64,000 nt of DNA, from positions 434,001 to 498,000 of the forward strand of contig NZ_VFOL01000001.1 in the NCBI RefSeq assembly GCF_006716065.1, given 5' to 3'. Of the stretch, positions 44,292 to 51,679 are shown piece after piece; position 1 is the stretch's first letter; each line of letters opens with the position of its first letter. The notes under the pieces were generated by a model. It had not been told where the DNA came from and searched no databases. It worked only from the letters and a program-made list of their open reading frames with translations. Made by a program: the position numbers and the translations under genes. The stretch is from Salinispora arenicola. GTDB lineage: Bacteria > Actinomycetota > Actinomycetes > Mycobacteriales > Micromonosporaceae.

Positions 44292-44648
44292 TCAGCCGGC
44301 CATCTCGCCGGGGACGACCGACGCCTGACTCGCCTCCCACTCCAGGAACCGCTCCGTCTCGGCCAGCACACTACCGGCGAGCCACGTCACCATGACCGCG
44401 TCGTCGGCCAGCCCGAGAAGCGCCAGCGGAACCTCCGGCAGCAGGTCGACCGGCGAGATGATGTACGCCGTGGCGGCGGTCATCAGGGCCAGCCGAAGAC
44501 CGCCATCGTACCGCCCACGGGCGGTGGCCAGGATCATCCGCGGCAGCGCCGCCAGCCGCGCCCCGAGCCCCGGCCCACCCCGTACGCCGACCGCGAGCGC
44601 GCGGGCCAACGCGATGAATGCCGCCCGTCGATGCAGTGTCTTTCCCAT
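44292..44648 (-). CDS. DUF1232 (YkvA-like) small membrane protein
   Basis: A 118-residue protein with unknown role. Seen: a basic N-terminal part (GKTLHRRAAFIALARALAVGVRGG), then the DUF1232 core ALMTAATAYIISPVDLLPEVPLALLGLADDAVMVTWL, whose ISPxDLLPE motif defines the family. About two hydrophobic segments fall at residues ~52-66 and ~72-92, ending in an acidic segment (ETERFLEWE). ATG 44648 is followed by normal codon use; GAAAGGAGTGAGGAG precedes it as a strong ribosome site. 82 bp before cbs on the same strand. Confidence 0.88.
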   Translation of the reverse strand: MGKTLHRRAAFIALARALAVGVRGGPGLGARLAALPRMILATARGRYDGGLRLALMTAATAYIISPVDLLPEVPLALLGLADDAVMVTWLAGSVLAETERFLEWEASQASVVPGEMAG

Positions 44649-44776
44649 CTCCTCACTCCTTTCACTACGCCAGGGTGCCGTCCCCGCACAAGTCCACCCA
44701 GCACCAGTAGTCGGTGGCGCCGACTTCCCAGCATCACGGAGCCGCCACGAGGACGGTGCCCGGTCGTACGTTCACG

Positions 44777-44782
44777 TAATGT
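44777..44782 (+). promoter_or_regulatory. -10 box for leaderless SGNH gene pair
   Basis: TAATGT, six bases before ATG 44789, fits TANNNT at leaderless spacing. There is no Shine-Dalgarno sequence ahead of this ATG. No strong -35 seen. Confidence 0.5.
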
Positions 44783-44788
44783 CGGTGC

Positions 44789-45874
44789 ATGGGGGTCGCT
44801 GATTCCGTCGTCCCGGCCGGTCCGCGCTGGCAGCTCGCCTGGCGCATCACCCGGCTGGCGGTGATCAGTGCGGGTGCCACCGCGGCCGCCGCAGCGACCG
44901 TCGGGGGTGTCCTGATCGGTCAGGCCAGGCAGGCGCGGCGGACGGTCCCGGCGGCCGAGGCGCCACCGCCGCGCTGCGACGGAGTCTACGGGGCGAAACT
45001 ACCCGGCCCGGTGGTCACCGTGGTCGTCCTGGGTGACTCGTCCGCCGCGGGCTACGGCGTGCACCGTCGCCGCGAGACCCCGGGGGCGTTGCTCGCCACC
45101 GGACTGTCCCGCCGGCTGCACCAGCCGGTCAGGCTGCACCGGTTCGCCGTGGTGGGGGCGCTCTCCGCCGTGCTGCGATATCAGGTCGAGGCGGCCCTCG
45201 AGGCCCGGCCCGACGTCGCCGTCATCCTGATCGGCGGAAACGACGTCACCAACCGCACGCCGCCCGCAGTGGCGGTGCGCTACCTCGTCGAGGCGGTCAC
45301 CACGCTGCGTGCCGGCGGCTGTGCGGTTGTCGTCGGCACCTGCCCCGACCTGGGGGCGATCCGCCCCATCCAGCCGCCACTGCGCTGGCTGGCCCGGCGG
45401 TGGAGTCGCAGGCTCGCGACCGCCCAAACGGTGGCCGTGGTCGAGGCCGGCGGCTGGACGGTCTCCCTCGGCGACCTGCTCGGTCCTCGGTTCACGGCCG
45501 AGCCGGCCCGGATGTTCGCGTGGGACCGGTTCCACCCGTCGGCCGAGGGCTACGCCATGGCCGCCGCCGCGCTGCTGCCGACTGTCCTCTCCGCCCTCGG
45601 AGCCGGGCCGGAACGTGGGGTGGCGCCGTCCAGGGCGAAGGGCGTCCGGGCGCTGCCGGAGGCCGCCCAGGAGGCCGCGCGGCACGCGGGTACGGAGGTC
45701 AGCGGCGCCCAGGTTCGGGGCCGTGACCGGGGTCCGGCGGGCCGGTGGGCACAGCTTCGCCGACGGGCCTTCTTCGGTGCCGTGGCGCAACCCGACCTGG
45801 TCGTGCACTCGCCCCACAGCGGGGAGACCGGGATGAACGAACGAAGCGACGACCGCGGGACGGTTTCGCCGTGA
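44789..45874 (+). CDS. SGNH/GDSL hydrolase, first of a tandem pair
   Basis: Ser-hydrolase of esterase/lipase type. Seen: 361 residues from ATG 44789. A hydrophobic segment (LAVISAGATAAAAATVGGVLIG, residues ~22-43) serves as membrane anchor or signal. Block I holds the nucleophile: VTVVVLGDSSAAGYGV. Block III is VILIGGNDVTNR (oxyanion Asn), and block V is WDRFHPSAEGYAMAAAAL (Asp and His of the triad). The C-terminal ~85 residues are charged and Arg/Ala-rich and absent from the second copy. Start is leaderless-type. Overlaps the next gene by 4 bp (GTGA). In mycobacteria a single homologue sits between cbs and fadA3. Confidence 0.92.
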   Translation: MGVADSVVPAGPRWQLAWRITRLAVISAGATAAAAATVGGVLIGQARQARRTVPAAEAPPPRCDGVYGAKLPGPVVTVVVLGDSSAAGYGVHRRRETPGALLATGLSRRLHQPVRLHRFAVVGALSAVLRYQVEAALEARPDVAVILIGGNDVTNRTPPAVAVRYLVEAVTTLRAGGCAVVVGTCPDLGAIRPIQPPLRWLARRWSRRLATAQTVAVVEAGGWTVSLGDLLGPRFTAEPARMFAWDRFHPSAEGYAMAAAALLPTVLSALGAGPERGVAPSRAKGVRALPEAAQEAARHAGTEVSGAQVRGRDRGPAGRWAQLRRRAFFGAVAQPDLVVHSPHSGETGMNERSDDRGTVSP

Positions 45875-46683
45875 CCGGTCGCTTTCTCCCGGGTCTCTCC
45901 CTGCGGCTGGGGCGGATCACGGCCGGCTCCCTCGCTGCCGCGGTAGTGGGGGGTGCGGCAGTCCTGGCCGGGCAGGCACTCGCCGCCCGGCATCGGCGAT
46001 ACGCCCAACCCGAGCTCGGGCTGGCCCTGCGGGCCATGGTAGGCCGGGCCGACGCGGCTCCGCTGCGACTCGTGCTCCTCGGGGACTCGTCGGCGCTCGG
46101 CGTCGGCGTGGGCCGGCTGGCGGACACCGTCGGTGGGCAACTCGCCGGCCTGCTCGCCGAGGGGGCGGCCGGGCAGCTGGTGCACCTCTCCAGCGTAGGG
46201 GTCTCGGGCTCACGCTCGGCTGATCTGGCCACCCAGGTCGCCCGGGCACTGCTCGGCGAGCGACCCGACATAGCGGTGATCCTGATCGGCACGAACGACG
46301 CCACCACCTGGCGCCGGGCGGCCGAGGCCGCCGCATACCTCGGGGCCGCGGTGCACCGGCTCCGCGAGGCTCGAGTCGAGGTCGTGGTCGGCACCTGCCC
46401 GGACCTCGGGGCGGTACGCGCGATTGCACCCCCGCTGCGGCACCTGGTCAGCTGGTCCGGCCGGCGGACGGCCCGCGCCCAGACACTCGCGGTTCTCACT
46501 GCGGGTGGGGCGGTGGTGGATCTCGCGACCGAGGCCGGTCCGGTGTTCCGGGCCGATGCCGGCACGCTCTGCCACGACGGCTTCCACCCATCCGCCGACG
46601 GGTACCGGGTGTGGGCGCATGCCCTGTTCCCGGCGGTGGCCGCCGCCGCGACGATGGCGTCTCGGCACGGCCGGCCGCGGTGA
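45871..46683 (+). CDS. SGNH/GDSL hydrolase, second of a tandem pair
   Basis: Paralogue of the preceding gene. Seen: 270 residues from GTG 45871. N-terminal hydrophobic anchor ITAGSLAAAVVGGAAVLAGQAL (residues ~17-38). Block I is LRLVLLGDSSALGVGVG, block III is AVILIGTNDATTW, the shared VVVGTCPDLGAVRAIAPPLRHL matches the first copy almost exactly (VVVGTCPDLGAIRPIQPPLRWL), and block V is HDGFHPSADGYRVWAHAL. It lacks the C-terminal charged tail. Translationally coupled to the first copy, so both are made together, perhaps as a pair or heterodimer. The substrate is unknown; cell-envelope esters are plausible. Confidence 0.92.
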   Translation: MTGRFLPGLSLRLGRITAGSLAAAVVGGAAVLAGQALAARHRRYAQPELGLALRAMVGRADAAPLRLVLLGDSSALGVGVGRLADTVGGQLAGLLAEGAAGQLVHLSSVGVSGSRSADLATQVARALLGERPDIAVILIGTNDATTWRRAAEAAAYLGAAVHRLREARVEVVVGTCPDLGAVRAIAPPLRHLVSWSGRRTARAQTLAVLTAGGAVVDLATEAGPVFRADAGTLCHDGFHPSADGYRVWAHALFPAVAAAATMASRHGRPR

Positions 46684-46729
46684 TATTTCCGGTGGCTGGC
46701 GCGGCTTCCACCTGATGTTACTGAGCGGT

Positions 46730-46735
46730 TAGGTT
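46730..46735 (+). promoter_or_regulatory. -10 box for leaderless thiolase transcript
   Basis: TAGGTT lies six bases before ATG 46742, with no ribosome site between. TTCCAC 18 bases upstream is a poor -35. The 58 bp gap from the SGNH pair is otherwise featureless. Confidence 0.5.
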
Positions 46736-46741
46736 TGGTCC

Positions 46742-48004
46742 ATGCCGACTGAGTCGTCCCGCGACGCCGTCATCGTCGCCACCGCCCGCTCCCCCATCGG
46801 CCGGGCGCGCAAGGGATCCCTGCGCGAGGTTCGCCCGGATGACCTCGCTGCCACCATCGTGCAGGCCGCCCTCGACAAGATTCCCCAGCTCGACCGGACC
46901 GACATCGACGATCTGTACCTGGGCTGCGGTCTGCCCGGCGGCGAGCAGGGCTTCAACCTGGCCCGCGTGGTCGCCACCCTGATGGGGCTGGACGGTCTGC
47001 CCGGCGCCACGCTGACCCGCTACTGCGCGTCCTCACTGCAGACCACCCGGATGGCGATGCACGCGATCCGGGCGGGCGAGGGTGACGCCTTCGTCTCCGC
47101 CGGTGTCGAGACCGTCTCCCGGTACGCCCGGGGCACCTCGGACGGGCTGCCGCCGGAGGCGCAGGCGCTGGTCGGCGGTGGATGGGAGAACCCCCGCTTC
47201 GCCGCTGCCCGGGAACGTTCGGTGGCCCGCGCGCAGGGCGGTGCCGAGGTGTGGACGGATCCGCGCGTCTCGGGTGAGCTGCCGGACATCTACCTGGCCA
47301 TGGGGCAGACCGCGGAGAACCTGGCTCAGGTCTACGACGTGACCCGGGCCGACATGGACGAGTTCGGCGTACGCAGCCAGAACCGCGCCGAGAAGGCGAT
47401 CGCCGACGGATTCTGGGCGCGGGAGATCACCCCGGTGACCACTCCGGACGGCACGGTGGTCAGGGCCGACGACGGACCCCGGGCCGGCGTCACCATGGCG
47501 GCCGTCTCCCAGCTGGATCCGGTCTTCCGACCCGACGGGCGGATCACCGCCGGTAACTGTTGCCCGCTCAACGACGGCGCCGCCGCCGTGGTGGTCATGA
47601 GCGCACAGCGGGCGAGTGACCTCGGGATCACCCCCCTGGCGCGAATCGTCTCGACCGGCGTGACTGCGCTCTCACCGGAAATCATGGGGCTCGGCCCGGT
47701 CGAGGCATCGAAGCAGGCCCTGAGACGGGCCGGTATGACCATGGACGACGTGGACCTGGTGGAGATCAACGAGGCTTTCGCCGCACAGGTGATCCCCTCG
47801 TACCGGCAGTTGGGTATCCCGGAGGAGAGGCTGAACGTGATGGGCGGCGCCATCGCCGTCGGTCACCCGTTCGGGATGACCGGCGCCCGAATCACCGGCA
47901 CCCTGCTCAACGCCCTGCAGTGGCACGACGGCACGATCGGCCTGGAGACGATGTGCGTCGGTGGTGGCCAGGGCATGGCCATGGTCATCGAACGTCTGAG
48001 CTAA
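46742..48004 (+). CDS. Acetyl-CoA C-acyltransferase (thiolase)
   Basis: Thiolase of beta-oxidation (or reverse Claisen condensation). Seen: 420 residues from ATG 46742. The acylated nucleophile is in LTRYCASSLQTTRMAMHAI; the second and third active-site blocks are VVEINEAFAAQ-type (DLVEINEAFAAQVIPSYRQLG) and NVMGGAIAVGHPFGMTGARITGTLL (His), and the general-base cysteine lies in ETMCVGGGQGMAMVIERL. The PLNDGAAAVVVMS segment is also conserved. Corresponds by position to mycobacterial fadA3. Its 3' end overlaps the convergent hypothetical gene by 20 bp. Confidence 0.95.
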   Translation: MPTESSRDAVIVATARSPIGRARKGSLREVRPDDLAATIVQAALDKIPQLDRTDIDDLYLGCGLPGGEQGFNLARVVATLMGLDGLPGATLTRYCASSLQTTRMAMHAIRAGEGDAFVSAGVETVSRYARGTSDGLPPEAQALVGGGWENPRFAAARERSVARAQGGAEVWTDPRVSGELPDIYLAMGQTAENLAQVYDVTRADMDEFGVRSQNRAEKAIADGFWAREITPVTTPDGTVVRADDGPRAGVTMAAVSQLDPVFRPDGRITAGNCCPLNDGAAAVVVMSAQRASDLGITPLARIVSTGVTALSPEIMGLGPVEASKQALRRAGMTMDDVDLVEINEAFAAQVIPSYRQLGIPEERLNVMGGAIAVGHPFGMTGARITGTLLNALQWHDGTIGLETMCVGGGQGMAMVIERLS

Positions 48005-48371
48005 CCGTTCCGGGAGCCGGCCCGGGGGCCGGCTCCACTTTCGGCCCGCAGAGGGCCGCGCGGGTCGCCGCAGCCTCGCTGGCCGCCCAAGCCAGGGCCG
48101 CGGTCGATGCTTCGGCGGCAAGTAGATCCGCCGTCACCACCCGCAGTTGGTCCGGCAGGGCGAGGTCGCTGTCGAGTCGGGGCACGGCGCGGCGCGGCTG
48201 TGCCTCGGCATCTGCGGCCAGGTTCGCGATCTGCTGCACGAGCCGGTGCACGAGGTCTCCTCGGGAGACGTTCCCGCCGGCGGCGACGGCGGCCCACCGT
48301 GGCTGCTGCCAGTGCGCCACCTGCCGCACGATCAGCTCCACCGTCTGCCTCACGTCCCCGGCCTGGCCCAC
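47985..48371 (-). CDS. Hypothetical alpha-helical protein
   Basis: A 128-residue protein without an assigned family. Seen: from GTG 48371, residues read GQAGDVRQTVELIVRQVAHWQQPRW, then GDLVHRLVQQIANLAADAEAQPRRAVPRLDSDLALPDQLRVVTADLLAAEASTAALAWAASEAAATRAAL. It is Ala/Leu-rich, predicted mostly helical, and has a Pro-rich last 20 residues. Codon use looks coding (strong G/C third position), and the frame stays open to 48482, but the GTG has a -10-like TAAACT 7 bases upstream. The 3' end overlaps the thiolase gene by 20 bp. Confidence 0.65.
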   Translation of the reverse strand: MGQAGDVRQTVELIVRQVAHWQQPRWAAVAAGGNVSRGDLVHRLVQQIANLAADAEAQPRRAVPRLDSDLALPDQLRVVTADLLAAEASTAALAWAASEAAATRAALCGPKVEPAPGPAPGTVSSDVR

Positions 48372-48378
48372 GCTGCCG

Positions 48379-48384
48379 AGTTTA
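48379..48384 (-). promoter_or_regulatory. -10 box for the hypothetical gene at 48371
   Basis: TAAACT on the minus strand, seven bases before GTG 48371, fits TANNNT for a leaderless transcript and supports the start chosen there. Confidence 0.45.
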
Positions 48385-48464
48385 CGCTGCCCTTCTGATG
48401 CGACCCGCCTGCTCCGGGTCGTCGCTGGGGCGGGCAGAAGGCCCGGGACCGCGGCACGGAGAAA

Positions 48465-48504
48465 CGGTGACGCCCGGCCCATGAACGAGGCCGGGACGTC
48501 ACCG
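48465..48504 (-). terminator. Terminator after the Bax-inhibitor gene
   Basis: CGGTGAC (48465-48471) and CCCGGCC (48473-48479) face GGCCGGG (48489-48495) and GTCACCG (48498-48504), giving a 14-bp stem with a small bulge and a 9-base loop. It lies 15 bases past the stop of the Bax-inhibitor-1 gene. Confidence 0.75.
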
Positions 48505-48519
48505 TCGGAGCGCGAACGA

Positions 48520-49335
48520 TCAGTCGTCGCCCTGGAAGTAACTCAGCAGTCGAAGAATCTCGATGTAGAGCCAGATGAGGCTCACCAGGATGCCGAAGGC
48601 CGCGACCCAGGAGTAGCGCTGCGGCAGCCCCATCCGGACGCCGTCCTCGACCTCCTTGAAGCTCAGCACGAAGCTGAGCGCCGCCACCACGATGACGACG
48701 AGGCTGAACCCGATCGCCAGCGGGCTGCCGTCGCGCAGCCCCGTGTTGATACCGAAGAGCGACAACACCAAGTTGATCATGATGACCGCGAAGAGTCCGG
48801 CCATCACCGCGATCATGCCCTTGACGAACTTCGGGGTGGCTCGGATGGCTTTTGCCCGGTAGAGCATTGCCATCAGGAAGAAGATACCGAAGGTGGCAAC
48901 GACCGCTTGGAGCACGATGCCGTCGTAGGCCGTCTCGAAATACTTGCTGACGGCACCGACAAGCACGCCTTCAACGACGGCGTAGGCGATGACCAGCGCC
49001 GGGTTCGCCATCCGCGAGAACGAAATGATCAGGCCGAGTACCAGGCCGACCATCGCGGCGCCGATCCACGCGGCGCCGAGCAGCGCCTCCGGGATCATCA
49101 CCCACGCGGCAGCGGCGACCACGCCGAGGATGCCGAGTAGGCTGACCGTCTTCACCACCACGTCGTCGACCGTCATGGTGTTGACGGTCGGCGGCGCGGC
49201 CGGGTAGCCGGCCTGCGTCGGGTACTGCTGGGGGTAGCCGGGCTGTCCGTACGGCCCGGTCGGGGCGTACCCGGCGGCCCGCTCACGCTCGGCCGCCTGG
49301 CCGAGCCGGGTGAGCACCGGGTTCGAGGTCTTCAC
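48520..49335 (-). CDS. Bax inhibitor-1/YccA family membrane protein
   Basis: Integral membrane protein of the TMBIM superfamily, thought to act as pH-sensitive calcium leak channels or to interact with membrane proteases. Seen: 271 residues from GTG 49335 preceded by GGGAGGCCTGACA. The first ~70 residues are a Tyr/Pro/Gln-rich cytoplasmic tail (PYGQPGYPQQYPTQAGYP). Seven hydrophobic segments follow, for example ISLLG-type VKTVSLLGILGVVAAAAWVMI, MVGLVLGLIISF, and the last LWLYIEILRLLSYFQGDD region with the two C-terminal Asp residues typical of the family. The actinobacterial version usually has this N-terminal tail. Confidence 0.93.
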   Translation of the reverse strand: MKTSNPVLTRLGQAAERERAAGYAPTGPYGQPGYPQQYPTQAGYPAAPPTVNTMTVDDVVVKTVSLLGILGVVAAAAWVMIPEALLGAAWIGAAMVGLVLGLIISFSRMANPALVIAYAVVEGVLVGAVSKYFETAYDGIVLQAVVATFGIFFLMAMLYRAKAIRATPKFVKGMIAVMAGLFAVIMINLVLSLFGINTGLRDGSPLAIGFSLVVIVVAALSFVLSFKEVEDGVRMGLPQRYSWVAAFGILVSLIWLYIEILRLLSYFQGDD

Positions 49336-49465
49336 TGTCAGGCCTCCCTCAGGGGGTTGTCGCACGTCAACGTGCAGCCTCAAGGATAACGGCCAGACTA
49401 CGTCGTGGAGATCGCACAGCTCAGCGCTGTCAGAGAACACTCCTTCGACGGCGGCTGGCCGCAGG

Positions 49466-49546
49466 TGCCCGGGGCGGGGATCGAACCCGCACGCCTTGCG
49501 GCAGCCGCTTTTAAGGCGGCCGTGTCTGCCATTCCACCACCCGGGC
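49466..49546 (-). tRNA. tRNA-Leu (anticodon UAA; bldA-type)
   Basis: Reads UUA codons. Seen on the minus strand: acceptor arms GCCCGGG (49546-49540) and CCCGGGC (ending 49467) pair perfectly, with discriminator A at 49466. The anticodon stem GCCGC/GCGGC encloses the loop CTTAAAA, so the anticodon is TAA. A long variable arm (TGCCGCAAGGCGT) makes it class II, and the T arm reads GCGGGTTCGATCCCCGC. CCA is not encoded. In Streptomyces this isoacceptor is bldA, which controls development because UUA codons are rare. It lies between the Bax-inhibitor gene and ndh. Confidence 0.95.
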
Positions 49547-49666
49547 GGGCGACACCGGCGTGCCGACACGCCAAGGTGCAGTGCAACCGTAGCCGGTCTC
49601 TCGCCGAAGGGCGCACCCGCAGTCGAACCGGGGCCACGATGCCACCGGACCGGGCCTTCCCTCCCG

Positions 49667-50992
49667 CTAGCGGGCGCTCACCGGCTGGGACGCCTCGGCG
49701 AACTCCTCGCGCGGGTCGTGCAGCTGGCCGAGCGCGACCACCTCACGCTTGAGGAAGAACGCCAACGTCCAGTCGGCGACCACCCGGACCTTACGGTTCA
49801 GCGACGGGATCCGGCTCATGTGATAGGTCCGATGCATGAACCAGGCCGGCAGACCCCTCATCTTGATGCCGTACACCTGCGCGACACCCTTGTACAGGCC
49901 GAGGCTGGCGACGCTTCCGGCATGCTTGTGCTGGTAGGCCACCGGCTCCTGGCCACGGATGACGTTGACGATGTTGTCGGCCATCCGGTTCGCCTGACGC
50001 ACCGCGTGCTGGGCACTCGGCGAGCAGTAGTTGCCGGGCTCCTTCGTCAGGTCCGGCACTGCCGCGCAGTCCCCCGCGCTCCACGCGCCCGCCACCACTC
50101 GGTCACCGTCGACCACCTGAAGGGTCGGCCGACAGGTGATCCGCCGCCGTTCATCCCGGGGGAAGTCGGTCGAGTCCAGCATCGGCGAAGGCTTCACCCC
50201 CGCCGTCCAGACGATGGTGTCGGCCGGGAAGCTGTCCCCGTCGGAGAGCTGCACCACCCCGTCGACGCACGACTCCAGGCGGGTGCCCAACCGGATGTCC
50301 ATACCCCGGCCAAGCAGCTGCTGCACCGTGTAGGCGCCCATGTCCCGGTCGACCTCCGGCAGCACCCGCTGGGTCGCCTCCACGAGGACCCAACGCATGT
50401 CCTCCGGGTTCAGCTCCGGGTAGTACCGCAGCGCGTCCCGGGTCATGTCCTCCATTTCGGCGAGCGCCTCGATGCCGGCGTATCCGCCGCCGACGAACAC
50501 GAACGTCAGGGCCCGACGGCGAAGCTCCAAATCCGGGGTGGCGGCGGCGACGTCGAGCCGGTCCAGCACGTGATTACGCAGGTAGATCGCCTCGCCGATG
50601 GTCTTGAAACCGATGCCGCGCTCATGCAGCCCGGGAATCGGTAGCGTCCGCGAGACGGAGCCGGGGGCGATCACCACGTGGTCGTACCGGATCTCGCGGG
50701 TCGGGCCGACGATCGGCTGGACCAACGCGGTCCTGGCAGCGTGGTTGATCTTGGTGACCGCGCCCACGAGGACGGTGCACCTGCGCAACTCCCGCCGCAA
50801 CGGCACCACGGAGTGTCGGGGCGAGATGCTACCGGCCGCCGCCTCCGGAAGGAACGGCTGGTAGGTCATGTGGGGTTGGGGGTCGACCACGACAACCTCG
50901 GCCTCCCGTGGGCCGAGCTTCTTCGACAGCCGCAGCGCCGCATAGAGACCGACGTGTCCGGCACCCACCACAAGGATCCGCTTCGGATTCAC
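49667..50992 (-). CDS. ndh: Type II NADH dehydrogenase / FAD-dependent oxidoreductase
   Basis: Non-proton-pumping NADH:quinone oxidoreductase at the membrane surface. Seen: 441 residues from ATG 50992. The FAD Rossmann fold is KRILVVGAGHVGLYAALRLSKKL; the NAD Rossmann fold is ALTFVFVGGGYAGIEALAEM (residues ~165-184). VWTAGVKPSPML, the second FAD motif AGAWSAGDCAAV, and SAQHAVRQANRMADN follow the family pattern. The C-terminal amphipathic region (MHRTYHMSRIPSLNRKVRVVADWTLAFFL) probably binds the membrane. About 100 bp of featureless sequence separates it from the next gene. Confidence 0.93.
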   Translation of the reverse strand: MNPKRILVVGAGHVGLYAALRLSKKLGPREAEVVVVDPQPHMTYQPFLPEAAAGSISPRHSVVPLRRELRRCTVLVGAVTKINHAARTALVQPIVGPTREIRYDHVVIAPGSVSRTLPIPGLHERGIGFKTIGEAIYLRNHVLDRLDVAAATPDLELRRRALTFVFVGGGYAGIEALAEMEDMTRDALRYYPELNPEDMRWVLVEATQRVLPEVDRDMGAYTVQQLLGRGMDIRLGTRLESCVDGVVQLSDGDSFPADTIVWTAGVKPSPMLDSTDFPRDERRRITCRPTLQVVDGDRVVAGAWSAGDCAAVPDLTKEPGNYCSPSAQHAVRQANRMADNIVNVIRGQEPVAYQHKHAGSVASLGLYKGVAQVYGIKMRGLPAWFMHRTYHMSRIPSLNRKVRVVADWTLAFFLKREVVALGQLHDPREEFAEASQPVSAR

Positions 50993-51090
50993 CCCACTAT
51001 CTTTCCTCGGTGACCCGGCAAATCCTCACCTACGGCCCCGGTTGTGACTGAGCACAACCCATGGCCATCCACAACCCGGACAAACCACCG

Positions 51091-51648
51091 TTAGCGCCGA
51101 CGTAGCAGCCACCCCAACAACGCCGCCACCGTCACCGCCACCACCAGTCCGGCCATCGTCACCGACGACAGCCCCTGCTCCCCTCCAACCCCGGCCAGTT
51201 GGACCAGCAGAACACCCAGCACGGCCGTGGCGAGCACCACGGCGACCGCCCGGAGCAGCCAGCGCACGATCACGCCCGGATCGACCACCGCGTCGTAGGG
51301 CAGCACGGCCACGAGCGCGCACAGAGTGTGGGTGAGGTAGAGCGCCGCTGCCACGGCGAGCAGCCGCCACAGCGCGACTGGTCGGCCATACCCGTCGATG
51401 GCCAACACCCACCCGACCGCCGTCAACAGCACGACGAGAGTCGGCCAGATCCGGCGCGGGCCCACCGCCGGTAGCAGGGCCACGAACGGCACCACCAGCG
51501 ACTGATCGCGCAGGACCTCCACCGGGTACGCGAGCAGCAACCCGACCAGCGCACTGAGGAAAATCCCGGCGCGGACCAACAACGGCATCAGCGTGATTCG
51601 GGTCACCAGCTGCCGGGCCACACGGAACCGGTTCACGACGACGCTCAT
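51091..51648 (-). CDS. Membrane protein at the end of the MoxR/DUF58 operon
   Basis: A 185-residue protein of unknown function. Seen: from ATG 51648, preceded by GAGGGGCGAGC, a short basic start (SVVVNRFRVARQLVTRI) and then about five hydrophobic segments (ILSALVGLLLAYPVEVL, ALLPAVGPRRIWPTLVVLLTAVGWVLAI, LLAVAAALYLTHTLCALVAVLPY, LRAVAVVLATAVLGVLLVQLA, MAGLVVAVTVAALLGWLLRRR). The last ends in Arg-Arg-Arg. It follows DUF58 with a 31 bp gap and is probably the final gene of that operon. Confidence 0.8.
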   Translation of the reverse strand: MSVVVNRFRVARQLVTRITLMPLLVRAGIFLSALVGLLLAYPVEVLRDQSLVVPFVALLPAVGPRRIWPTLVVLLTAVGWVLAIDGYGRPVALWRLLAVAAALYLTHTLCALVAVLPYDAVVDPGVIVRWLLRAVAVVLATAVLGVLLVQLAGVGGEQGLSSVTMAGLVVAVTVAALLGWLLRRR

Positions 51649-51679
51649 GCTCGCCCCTCCTCGGTCCCCACCGGCCGGC

